14,796 bases of DNA from UBA6065 sp036565605 (GTDB lineage Bacteria; Patescibacteriota; Minisyncoccia; Phycocordibacterales; UBA6065). The DNA lies in the NCBI GenBank assembly GCA_036565605.1, contig DATCXV010000017.1:1-14796 (forward strand). The letters are read 5' to 3'. Positions 6,305-12,579 of the stretch are shown in pieces; position 1 is the first letter of the stretch, and each line of letters begins with the position of its first letter. The translations under genes and the position numbers were made by a program. The notes under the pieces are model-generated. The model was given only the letters and a program-made list of their open reading frames with translations, was not told the origin of the DNA and ran no database searches.

Positions 6305-6331
6305 TTGACGAAGCTTTATTAGGCGTATAAT
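6305..6331 (+). promoter_or_regulatory. methyltransferase promoter, predicted leaderless
   Basis: TTGACG (6305-6310) and TATAAT (6326-6331) are 15 nt apart. The ATG at 6338 begins 7 nt past the -10, where transcription should start, so the mRNA is probably leaderless. The -35 lies 6 bp from the -35 of the opposite promoter. Confidence 0.6.
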
Positions 6332-6337
6332 TTACTC

Positions 6338-6865
6338 ATGTTCTCCGATCCCGCACACAACATCGAGCAATTGGGTCTTTCGGACGGTCTTGTCGTTGCG
6401 GATTTGGGTGCGGGCTCTGGTTTCTATACGATGGAAGCCGCAAAGGCGGTGGCACCCACCGGTCGCGTCTATGCGATCGATGTGCAAAAGGATCTTTTGG
6501 ATCGTCTTAAAAACGAGGCGCGACGTTTGCATGTTCGCGGCATCGAAACGCTCTCTGGCGATATCGAACGTCTTGGTGGCACCAAGATTCGTGAAGCATC
6601 ATGTGATGTCGTCATGGTTGCCAACGTGCTTTTCATGATCGAAGACAAGAAAACTTTTCTGGCCGAGGCGCGACGCATCTTAAAGCCGAAGGGCCGGCTC
6701 TTGTTGGTTGATTGGTCTGGTTCGTTCTCGCAAATGGGTCCCCATGCGGATCACATTGTGTACAAAGAAGAGGCGATGAAGCTTGCTCGTGCAAACGGCT
6801 TCACATTCGAGCGAGAGATCGCGGCGGGCGCTCATCATTATGGTATGATATTCCGCAATGGCTAG
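6338..6865 (+). CDS. class I SAM-dependent methyltransferase
   Basis: The 175-aa product has the Rossmann methyltransferase signature: motif I VVADLGAGSGFYT (res 19-31) for SAM binding, an acidic ribose-contacting segment VYAIDVQ (about 44-50), SGDIE (about 73-77), and CDVVMVANVLFMI followed by EARRILKPKGRLLLVDW, the post-motif of UbiE/small-molecule type enzymes. The substrate cannot be read from the sequence. The family's usual N-terminal cap is nearly absent. The start is the first ATG and sits at the predicted transcription start. The next gene overlaps its stop by 8 nt if it begins at 6858. Confidence 0.8.
   Translation: MFSDPAHNIEQLGLSDGLVVADLGAGSGFYTMEAAKAVAPTGRVYAIDVQKDLLDRLKNEARRLHVRGIETLSGDIERLGGTKIREASCDVVMVANVLFMIEDKKTFLAEARRILKPKGRLLLVDWSGSFSQMGPHADHIVYKEEAMKLARANGFTFEREIAAGAHHYGMIFRNG
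6841..6849 (+). promoter_or_regulatory. extended -10 inside the methyltransferase gene
   Basis: TGGTATGAT is identical to the extended -10 of gyrA (2218-2226) and lies 8 nt before the ATG at 6858. No -35 is visible. It could drive the solute-binding protein and pilin genes with almost no leader. Confidence 0.4.
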
Positions 6866-8165
6866 TATGTCCCGATTCCAGATCATCTTTACGACCATCC
6901 TGGTCTTTTTGGGCGTGGGTGGCGCGATCTTGTTTGCGGTTTCAAAGAATCACAGTACATCGCAGGGCGCTGTCCACCTTACGCTGTGGGGTGCTTTGCC
7001 GTCAGGGCAGGTAACATCATTCCTGTCGGAATTGAATCAACAGACAGGAAATGCGGTCAATGTGTCGTATGTCGAGAAAAATGCTGTAAGTATGGAGACG
7101 GAACTGGTTTCAGCACTTGCTCGCGGACAGGGCCCGGATCTTATTCTGTTGCCACAGGATCTGGTTGTGCCGCAGTCTGACAAGTTCTATGTGATGCCGT
7201 TCGAGAATTATTCCGAACGCACATTCCGTGACTCGTTTGTGCAAGAAGGTGAACTGTTTTTGACACCGTCGGGCGTGATGGGTCTGCCGTTTTCGCTTGA
7301 TCCTGTGGTTATGTACTGGAATCGCACTTTGCTTACGGATGCAGGCATCGCAAAGCCGCCTGTGTCGTGGGTTGAATTCTATGCATTGGCGCCGAAGCTT
7401 GTGAAGAAAGATGCGAACGGTAACATCGTTCAGTCACTTGTTGCTTTTGGTGAGACACGCAATGTGACCCATGCTGATGACATGCTCTCGCTTCTTGCCT
7501 TGCAGGCTGGGACGCCGGTCGTGTGGCGTAATCAAGGTGCGTTCCAAAGTGCATTGACCGCGCGCATTGGATCATTCGCACCAGCAGAAGAAGCTCTGTC
7601 ATTCTTTACCGAGTTCTCGAATCCGGTGAAGACATCGTATTCGTGGAATAGGTCTCTTCCTAATGACCGCGCCTTGTTTGTGGGAGGTAAATTAGCTGTA
7701 TATTTCGGATACGCGAGCGAAGCGGGACAGATTCGCGCAGCTAATCCGAATCTTGATTTTGATGTCGCTCTTGTACCCCAGACGGACGCGCAGTCCGGCG
7801 GACGCACTCTTACCTTTGGCAGGATAAATGCAGTTGCTCTGCTTAAATCTTCGCCGAATCTGGCGTCGGCGTTCCAGGCAGCTGTGACCATGACCAATGC
7901 CCAGGCGCAATCGGCATGGATCGCTGTGTCGGGATTGCCACCGGTTCGCCGCGACATGCTGGTCCAGATTCCGGGCGATGCGCTGAAGGCGATCTCGTAC
8001 AAAAGCGCTCTTATCGCCCAGGGTTGGCTCGAGCCGGGACCGCAGGCTTCTGCTGGTCTTTTCCAGAGGATGGTTGATAACGTAACCAGCGGCCGCATGC
8101 GCGTTTCGGAATCAGTGACTCAGGCAAGTGGGGAATTGGACACCCTTCTTCAATCACAGATTTAA
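6858..8165 (+). CDS. membrane-anchored extracellular solute-binding protein (family 1-like)
   Basis: The 435-aa product has the plan of ABC sugar-binding proteins: an N-terminal helix (about 7-29), then HLTLWGALPSGQVTSFL, ARGQGPDLILLPQD, a GVMGLPFSLDPVVMYWNRTLL segment near res 135-155, PPVSWVEFYALAPKLVKKD, and a late FVGGKLAVYFGYASE segment. No Cys is present, so it cannot be a lipoprotein and is held by its helix. No ABC permease or ATPase lies in the window. Its stop TAA directly abuts the ATG of the next pilin gene, so it is probably cotranslated with two pilin-like proteins. The start may be 6858 or 6867 (MSRFQ). The ligand is unknown; a structural role at the cell surface is possible. 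Confidence 0.75.
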   Translation: MASMSRFQIIFTTILVFLGVGGAILFAVSKNHSTSQGAVHLTLWGALPSGQVTSFLSELNQQTGNAVNVSYVEKNAVSMETELVSALARGQGPDLILLPQDLVVPQSDKFYVMPFENYSERTFRDSFVQEGELFLTPSGVMGLPFSLDPVVMYWNRTLLTDAGIAKPPVSWVEFYALAPKLVKKDANGNIVQSLVAFGETRNVTHADDMLSLLALQAGTPVVWRNQGAFQSALTARIGSFAPAEEALSFFTEFSNPVKTSYSWNRSLPNDRALFVGGKLAVYFGYASEAGQIRAANPNLDFDVALVPQTDAQSGGRTLTFGRINAVALLKSSPNLASAFQAAVTMTNAQAQSAWIAVSGLPPVRRDMLVQIPGDALKAISYKSALIAQGWLEPGPQASAGLFQRMVDNVTSGRMRVSESVTQASGELDTLLQSQI

Positions 8166-8690
8166 ATGAAAAAGATTTTTGTATTTTTGGCGGCGATTGT
8201 TCTGGTGTTTGGTATTGCACCAGTCACACACGCGGCAGATGGATTCGCACCAAATCAGTTTCCCGGCGGAGATCCCACAGGACAGGCGGTCGACCAGGAT
8301 GGCGGATTAGGCTCCGGTGACCCGACGAAAGACTCCTTCCAGATCGTTACCTGCAAAGGTGTTGATGATCCGCGCACCGATGCACATGAAAAAGAATGCG
8401 ATCTGGATCAGCTCCTTCTTATGGCTCGTCGCATCATCCAGCTTGCTTTGTTCGCGCTCACGCCGATCGTGATCGTCATGATTGCTTATACCGGCTTCAA
8501 ATACATGACGGCGCAAGGCGATGTGAATATGCTTGCCGATGCAAAGAGGATGCTCACGCCGATCGTGATCGGAATTATCCTTATCTTCGCCGCTTGGGTT
8601 CTGGTCTATACTGTGCTCGACAAACTGCTTGCCGATCAGATTGGTGAGGTAAAGAAGTCCGATATTGTTCCGTCGGGGATAAATCAATAA
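8166..8690 (+). CDS. T4SS pilin-like protein B
   Basis: The 174-aa product has a signal peptide (MKKIFVFLAAIVLVFGIAPV, cleavage near THA-AD), an extended Gly/Asp/Pro-rich mature N-terminus, Cys63 and Cys78 spaced 15 apart, and two helices (about 90-112 and 128-153). Between them sits GFKYMTAQGDVNMLADAKRM, the loop signature shared with protein C at 8693. This is the pilin-like class with GFKxxTAQG and DAK, unlike the WG class at 4734, 9221 and 9605. The ATG follows the previous stop without a gap, which implies translational coupling, and the next gene starts 2 nt after its stop. The two Cys may form an extracytoplasmic disulfide. Confidence 0.75.
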   Translation: MKKIFVFLAAIVLVFGIAPVTHAADGFAPNQFPGGDPTGQAVDQDGGLGSGDPTKDSFQIVTCKGVDDPRTDAHEKECDLDQLLLMARRIIQLALFALTPIVIVMIAYTGFKYMTAQGDVNMLADAKRMLTPIVIGIILIFAAWVLVYTVLDKLLADQIGEVKKSDIVPSGINQ

Positions 8691-8692
8691 GT

Positions 8693-9127
8693 ATGAAAAA
8701 AATACTCGCTTTCGTTCTGGTTTCGATGGTGATGCTTTCACCGGTGTTTGTGCATGCTGACCCGCAGGACACTGGCGCAGGTGCAGGAAATCCCGCCGCA
8801 GGAGCTGGTGCAGGCAATGGTGCGCCGGCAGCAAAGGTTAATTTTGGTCTTCCAAATCCAGTTGGTGGTGAAAAAGGCGTGAACAGTTTGTATGGTCTTT
8901 TCAACAAGATTTTTGGCTTTGTGATCGGTTTGGCATACATTGTTGTGGCGATCTTTATTGTCCTTTCGGGCTTTAAATTCATTACAGCTCAGGGAAGTAC
9001 CGACAAACTGAACGATGCGAAGCACATGTTTTATGGCACCATCATTGGTGCACTGCTTGTGATTGGGGCGCAGCTTATCGCCGGAGTCTTGAAGACCGTC
9101 ATAACTCAGATTGCCACGGCCAAATAG
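8693..9127 (+). CDS. T4SS pilin-like protein C
   Basis: The 144-aa product has a signal peptide ending near VHA-DP, a Gly/Ala-rich low-complexity linker (about res 27-48), and two helices (about 74-97 and 113-135). The loop GFKFITAQGSTDKLNDAKHM is homologous to the loop of protein B, so the two adjacent genes look like a diverged tandem duplicate. It has no Cys, unlike B. Two bases separate it from the preceding stop. No convincing terminator follows; the next gene has its own -10. Confidence 0.75.
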   Translation: MKKILAFVLVSMVMLSPVFVHADPQDTGAGAGNPAAGAGAGNGAPAAKVNFGLPNPVGGEKGVNSLYGLFNKIFGFVIGLAYIVVAIFIVLSGFKFITAQGSTDKLNDAKHMFYGTIIGALLVIGAQLIAGVLKTVITQIATAK

Positions 9128-9170
9128 CAGGCTTATTTATCCCCAGACGCTCCCGAAAACGTTTTTTTCC

Positions 9171-9179
9171 TGGTATAAT
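9171..9179 (+). promoter_or_regulatory. extended -10 for the last two pilin-like genes
   Basis: TGGTATAAT carries a perfect -10 with an extended TGG and lies 41 nt before the ATG at 9221. There is no clear -35. The 35-nt leader contains AT-rich TAGTATTAT-like repeats. Confidence 0.5.
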
Positions 9180-9220
9180 CAGGCGGTATTCTTAGCAGTA
9201 TTATTCTCTTAGTATTATCT

Positions 9221-9592
9221 ATGAAAAAGTTTGGCATCTTGGCGGCTTCGATCCTGGCGCTTCCGTTCTCGGTGGCTGCTCAGGTGACCCAGAATGTAAG
9301 CAGCCTGAATAACATCATCATCTTCGTCAAAGGGCTTCTCAATACAGCACTTCCGCTTATCATCGCTGCTGCGGTTGTGTGGTTCGTATGGAGCATGTTT
9401 CAGGTCTTCCTTGCTGGCGATGATGATAAGAAGACAAAGGCAAAGACGAATGCTTTGTGGGGCGTGGTTGCAATCTTCCTTATGGTGTCCATTTGGGGTC
9501 TCGTCAACATTCTTTACAACTCACTTGGTCTTGATAGGACAAATAGAGGAGCAGAAGTCATAAATCAGCTTCCGACCAATCTTGGTATTTAG
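9221..9592 (+). CDS. T4SS pilin-like protein D
   Basis: The 123-aa product has a signal peptide (MKKFGILAASILALPFSVAA-Q), a short mature N-terminus, and helices at about 31-64 (the first part may be amphipathic) and 78-100 around a charged loop (AGDDDKKTKAKTN). The second helix, LWGVVAIFLMVSIWGLVNIL, nearly repeats that of protein A at 4734, so the two are paralogues although 4 kb apart. It has no Cys. It is followed 12 nt later by the gene at 9605, probably in the same transcript. Confidence 0.75.
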   Translation: MKKFGILAASILALPFSVAAQVTQNVSSLNNIIIFVKGLLNTALPLIIAAAVVWFVWSMFQVFLAGDDDKKTKAKTNALWGVVAIFLMVSIWGLVNILYNSLGLDRTNRGAEVINQLPTNLGI

Positions 9593-9604
9593 TTATAGTT
9601 TCCA

Positions 9605-9853
9605 ATGGACATCCTGAAGATCCCGCAAGTTCAGAAGTTCTTCGAGGTCGTCCTTGATCCGGCTCTTCAAATTCTATTTGCTGCGGCGATCTTGTACTTC
9701 ATTTACGGAGTGTTCACATTCATTCGTAAATCGGATGATTCTGCGGAACGGATAACAGGTGCCAATCACATTCTTTGGAGCACGGTCGGTCTCTTCATTA
9801 TGATCTCGGTTTGGGGAATCATCGCAGTGATCAAGAAGACGATCAACGTGTAG
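9605..9853 (+). CDS. T4SS pilin-like protein E, short, no signal peptide
   Basis: The 82-aa product starts MDILKIPQVQKFFEVVLDPA and lacks the signal peptide of its neighbours. It keeps the two-helix core: about 19-40, a charged loop RKSDDSAERITGANH, then ILWSTVGLFIMISVWGIIAV (57-76), the WG-class signature of proteins A and D. It may insert without cleavage and act as a minor or assembly subunit, which is inference. The start has no Shine-Dalgarno; it follows the previous stop by 12 nt. A bidirectional terminator lies downstream. Confidence 0.7.
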   Translation: MDILKIPQVQKFFEVVLDPALQILFAAAILYFIYGVFTFIRKSDDSAERITGANHILWSTVGLFIMISVWGIIAVIKKTINV

Positions 9854-9874
9854 CAACAGGGAAGTCTAAGCAAG

Positions 9875-9907
9875 AAAAAAGGAGCGGGGCGAAAGCCCTG
9901 CTCCTTT
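9875..9907. terminator. bidirectional terminator between convergent genes
   Basis: GGAGCGGGGC pairs over 10 bp, with one G-U, with GCCCTGCTCC around a GAAA loop (9881-9904). Six A on the left give a T run on the minus strand. It ends both the pilin unit and the membrane-protein gene at 9911. Confidence 0.85.
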
Positions 9908-9910
9908 GTA

Positions 9911-10888
9911 TTATGGCCTTGCATCCAAATACTCGATTCGTGCCCGAGTATCCATGCTCGGTTTGAAGCTGAGTGACGAGATTTTCATTCGGGGTAGTTG
10001 TACCCATTCGCCATTCGGCCCGCTTTCGCGACGCGTTGATGGGTCATTGTTGGCCATGACCTCGAATGGGATGCCGTACTCGGTGTGGACTTTAATCTCC
10101 TTGCCGAACGGAATTTCGAATTTCGTCCAACGGCCAGCCTGAAGTACTCGTGTGTCCGAGAAGATAATTGTGCCCCAGGCAGCACAAGCAATCGCCATCG
10201 CTACGAAACCACAGAATTTTAGCTTGCTGTCTTTTACATTCGCCAGGACCCACACCGAAACGGTGAGAACGACCATGACAAACCAGAAGAGCGATGTCGA
10301 ATCTTTGTAGTTCCGAAGGTCGAGCCACCATTGACTGTCCAGGTGCCAGAGAATCACGTTCAGGATGAACATGACGATGGTCCACGTGAATGCGAACCAT
10401 ACCTGAGCGCGCTTACCTTTGTTCTTGTCTTCCTTATCATCATCAGTTTTACGGTACCTGAAGAAGAAGTAGGTGAAGCCGAGAATGATGAGAGCTGCAG
10501 CGAGTGAATCTACGGGATGTCGCAGAACGACAGAGATACACCGGATAACTCCCATTCCAAGCAGGACTATAATTCCAAACACTAGACCGAGAATAAATAG
10601 CGCGATAACAGTTGTCAGAAGAGAAACAGCGAAATCACTCGAGGCAATCCTCACCCGTGGTCCTCCTTTGAACCACTTTTCCAAAAGACCTCGGGAGATT
10701 TTTTGGGAAAAGAGTGCTTTGAAGAAATCTTTCACTCGGCCAGTTGTTTTTTTCAGCCGCTGTTCTCCGGGAAGCAATGGAATGAGACTGGGGTAGATTT
10801 GGCGAAATTGCCGAACGATATAGATGATAAGCGAGGCGATCACAATTATTGCGACGCCGATGATGAGCGATGTAATGAACTGGTTCAT
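9911..10888 (-). CDS. multi-pass membrane protein with C-terminal soluble domain, 325 aa
   Basis: About six hydrophobic helices are visible: 5-25, 85-115, 126-144, 163-182, 198-217 and 224-243. Basic or charged loops lie between them, notably RYRKTDDDKEDKNKGKR (144-160). A soluble tail of about 75 residues follows (GRWTKFEIPFGKEIKVHTEY, ending IEYLDARP) that may be beta-rich. No family is recognised. The start at 10888 is chosen because an upstream in-frame start (10918) lies upstream of or within the -10 box. It lies downstream of the SPFH-like gene on the same strand but has its own promoter, so the two are neighbours rather than a simple operon; a functional pairing is plausible. Confidence 0.65.
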   Translation of the reverse strand: MNQFITSLIIGVAIIVIASLIIYIVRQFRQIYPSLIPLLPGEQRLKKTTGRVKDFFKALFSQKISRGLLEKWFKGGPRVRIASSDFAVSLLTTVIALFILGLVFGIIVLLGMGVIRCISVVLRHPVDSLAAALIILGFTYFFFRYRKTDDDKEDKNKGKRAQVWFAFTWTIVMFILNVILWHLDSQWWLDLRNYKDSTSLFWFVMVVLTVSVWVLANVKDSKLKFCGFVAMAIACAAWGTIIFSDTRVLQAGRWTKFEIPFGKEIKVHTEYGIPFEVMANNDPSTRRESGPNGEWVQLPRMKISSLSFKPSMDTRARIEYLDARP

Positions 10889-10909
10889 GAATAAAGGGAT
10901 TCTGAAAAT

Positions 10910-10937
10910 ACTATACATATATAACAGAACTTGTCAA
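10910..10937 (-). promoter_or_regulatory. sigma-70 promoter of the membrane-protein gene
   Basis: TTGACA (10937-10932), a 16-nt spacer and TATAGT (10915-10910) lie on the minus strand. The start would be near 10903, about 15 nt before the ATG at 10888. The -35 is only 2 nt from the T run of the preceding terminator. Confidence 0.7.
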
Positions 10938-10939
10938 GT

Positions 10940-10966
10940 AAAAAGGACCGTCTGGAAACGGTCCTT
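10940..10966 (-). terminator. rho-independent terminator of the SPFH-like gene
   Basis: On the minus strand GGACCGT and ACGGTCC (10964-10958 and 10951-10945) form a 7-bp stem extended by A-T pairs around a 6-nt loop, followed by TTTTT. It lies 12 nt after the SPFH-like stop. Confidence 0.85.
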
Positions 10967-10978
10967 GTCTGTCATGAA

Positions 10979-12316
10979 TTACGATCCACTTTTCTCCTCT
11001 TTAGGCTTTTCAGCTTTAGGAGGATTGTCAGCTGGAGTGGTCGGTGCCGAAGACCTATCACGTGAGCCCTTTGATCCATCGTCATAGTCATCGTCATTTG
11101 ACGTGAGGGATATGGCGGGCTGGATGTTGGGAATGTTGGTACCCATGCTCGAAAAGAATACCGTCCGGAGATTGGGATTCTTTTCGACAGCTGCTGCCTC
11201 GCTCAGCTTCGCTTGAGTGGCGAGCTCTTGCATCTTGACCTGTACCTGGAGCACGGGCATTTCAACGCGCTGAAGACGATCCGCCTTTACCTCGGTCTGC
11301 ATCTTGTAGGCTTTTGCCTTACTCACCGCAGTGCGTTCGAGGTTTTCATTGGCGGTTTTGTTCTTTTGTTCCGAGGAGGCGTTTTCCATTGCGGTCCGAA
11401 GATTCAAAGAGAACACCTTCACAATCGGATCGTTTTCGTCGACGTCGAGCTCTTCGAACGTAGCGTCAACAATGCGGATACCCAAGGCTTCGCGAAGCGG
11501 AGCGTCCTCTGGTTGTGGGTACGGCTCTCCTCGAGGATCCTTTTTCTTCTTGCCCCTGATCGCGAACATGAACTCATCGAAATCATCGCGTATGGTCTCG
11601 CCTTGACTCGAGGCTTTTATCCCAGCTTCCTCACGCATTTTTGCGAGATATTCGGGCAGGCCGAGGAATCGTGTGACCACTTCCGGAGATTTCGCATCTT
11701 TGGCAAGAAGCTGGATCAGGCTCTTTCCGCGAACGTATTTTCGAGCTTGTTCGCGGACAAGTCCTTCGAATGTGAGGAACCAGTCTTCATTATCCACTAA
11801 CGCGATCTCGGGATTGTGTCCCTCGATGAAGATAGTGAACTTTATGTCAATCTTGATTCCTTCGCATGTCTCGACGCCTTTCATGTAAAAGGCGTAGCCA
11901 AAGCGCTTCATGAGAAAATAGCATGTGTCCTCGACCCGTGTGCGGATCAAGAGATCGTGCGATTTCTTTCGTTCCTTGCCCTTTTTATCCTCGGCGCTTT
12001 CTTCAGTAACATGGCTCCATTCAGACCACGCCATTCGCCAGTGCTCAACTTGGCGCGGCGGCAAGCCGATCCAGTGTTGTCCTAGCAACTTTCTAAGCAC
12101 TGCTTCGCTTAACGTGATCGGCTTGATGCCGAGGTCGTCCCAGCGGTGGTCATTCCAAGCCCAGTCCTTGATATCGACAAGGTTATTGTCTTTATCCAGA
12201 GCGTGGTCTTGGTAGGCCAGAATGAACTGCGGATCGGATCCATCTACTTTGGTCATGATGCAGGTCCCTTCGGGTATACCTGTCATCCACCGTTTCCCTT
12301 TCTTTATTTTCTGCAC
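10979..12316 (-). CDS. SPFH/Band-7-like protein, 445 aa
   Basis: The product resembles SPFH proteins (stomatin, prohibitin, flotillin type) of CPR bacteria: LLGQHWIGLPPRQVEHWRMA (78-96), RTRVEDTCYFLMKRFGYAFY (125-144), IDIKFTIFIEGHNPEIAL (156-173), REQARKYVRGKSLIQLLA (188-205), then LREALGIRIVDATFEELDV (274-292). A helical, coiled-coil-like segment follows (about 305-375) and a disordered acidic tail rich in Asp, Pro and Lys (405-445). No membrane helix is visible, so it would be peripheral. SPFH proteins usually form membrane scaffolds; the role here is unknown. The start is GTG, supported by AAAGGAG with 8 nt spacing. Confidence 0.65.
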   Translation of the reverse strand: MQKIKKGKRWMTGIPEGTCIMTKVDGSDPQFILAYQDHALDKDNNLVDIKDWAWNDHRWDDLGIKPITLSEAVLRKLLGQHWIGLPPRQVEHWRMAWSEWSHVTEESAEDKKGKERKKSHDLLIRTRVEDTCYFLMKRFGYAFYMKGVETCEGIKIDIKFTIFIEGHNPEIALVDNEDWFLTFEGLVREQARKYVRGKSLIQLLAKDAKSPEVVTRFLGLPEYLAKMREEAGIKASSQGETIRDDFDEFMFAIRGKKKKDPRGEPYPQPEDAPLREALGIRIVDATFEELDVDENDPIVKVFSLNLRTAMENASSEQKNKTANENLERTAVSKAKAYKMQTEVKADRLQRVEMPVLQVQVKMQELATQAKLSEAAAVEKNPNLRTVFFSSMGTNIPNIQPAISLTSNDDDYDDGSKGSRDRSSAPTTPADNPPKAEKPKEEKSGS

Positions 12317-12324
12317 GTTGAGGT

Positions 12325-12331
12325 CTCCTTT
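12325..12331 (-). promoter_or_regulatory. Shine-Dalgarno deciding the GTG start
   Basis: AAAGGAG on the minus strand lies 8 nt before the GTG at 12316. Most genes in this window have none, so this one is notable and supports GTG over the ATG ten codons further in. Confidence 0.75.
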
Positions 12332-12342
12332 GGTTGTTCTAT

Positions 12343-12387
12343 CGTGAAATTCACGTATTTCAGGCAGGGAAGGCGAAAAGCCTTCCT
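12343..12387 (-). promoter_or_regulatory. two inverted repeats in the SPFH-like gene leader
   Basis: GGAAGGC (12368-12374) and GCCTTCC (12380-12386) form a stem with a 5-nt loop, extendable by a G-U pair. CGTGAA-A-TTCACG (12343-12355) is a second small dyad. Both lie in the roughly 83-nt leader. No T run follows, so they are more likely control elements than a terminator. Confidence 0.5.
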
Positions 12388-12405
12388 GGTACTGCTCTAA
12401 TAAGT

Positions 12406-12434
12406 ATTATACCTATATATTTACTAACAGTCAA
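12406..12434 (-). promoter_or_regulatory. sigma-70 promoter of the SPFH-like gene
   Basis: TTGACT (12434-12429), a 17-nt spacer and TATAAT (12411-12406) lie on the minus strand, only 5 nt past the end of tRNA-Leu(UAG). Transcription would begin near 12399. Confidence 0.75.
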
Positions 12435-12439
12435 ATATG

Positions 12440-12520
12440 TGGGCGGAGGGGGACTTGAACCCCCATGCCTTGCGGCGCTTGCTCCTAAGGCAAGTGCGTC
12501 TGCCATTTCGCCATCCGCCC
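12440..12520 (-). tRNA. tRNA-Leu(UAG)
   Basis: The cloverleaf reads acceptor GGGCGGA with TCCGCCC, D arm, anticodon stem CTTGC/GCAAG with loop CTTAGGA (anticodon TAG), a class II variable arm GCC-GCAA-GGC, T stem GGGGG/CCCCC with TTCAAGT, and discriminator A. CCA is not encoded. It reads CUA and other CUN codons. It lies past a terminator that ends the upstream tRNA block, with no clear promoter of its own. Confidence 0.95.
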
Positions 12521-12533
12521 GTCTTCGCCAAAG

Positions 12534-12567
12534 AAAAACCGGAGCAAAAGGAATCTCGCTCCGGTTT
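12534..12567 (-). terminator. rho-independent terminator within the tRNA array
   Basis: On the minus strand AAACCGGAGC and GCTCCGGTTT form a perfect 10-bp stem with a 12-nt loop, then TTTTTCTTT. It lies between tRNA-Lys and tRNA-Leu(UAG) and would end the infB-rbfA-tRNA transcript. Confidence 0.8.
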
Positions 12568-12579
12568 CTCTCTTGCTTG

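Noticed and set aside
9135..9170. Terminator after pilin-like gene C, from the T run at 9162-9168
   Set aside because: Only a 3-bp stem can be drawn ahead of the T run, too weak to call.
12367..12387. Terminator in the SPFH-like leader
   Set aside because: The stem is good but is followed by CTGCCTGAAATAC, not a T run; listed as a leader element.
9900..12440. Integrated element with att sites at tRNA-Leu(UAG)
   Set aside because: No repeat of the tRNA 3' end was found at the far end of the SPFH cassette and no integrase is present.
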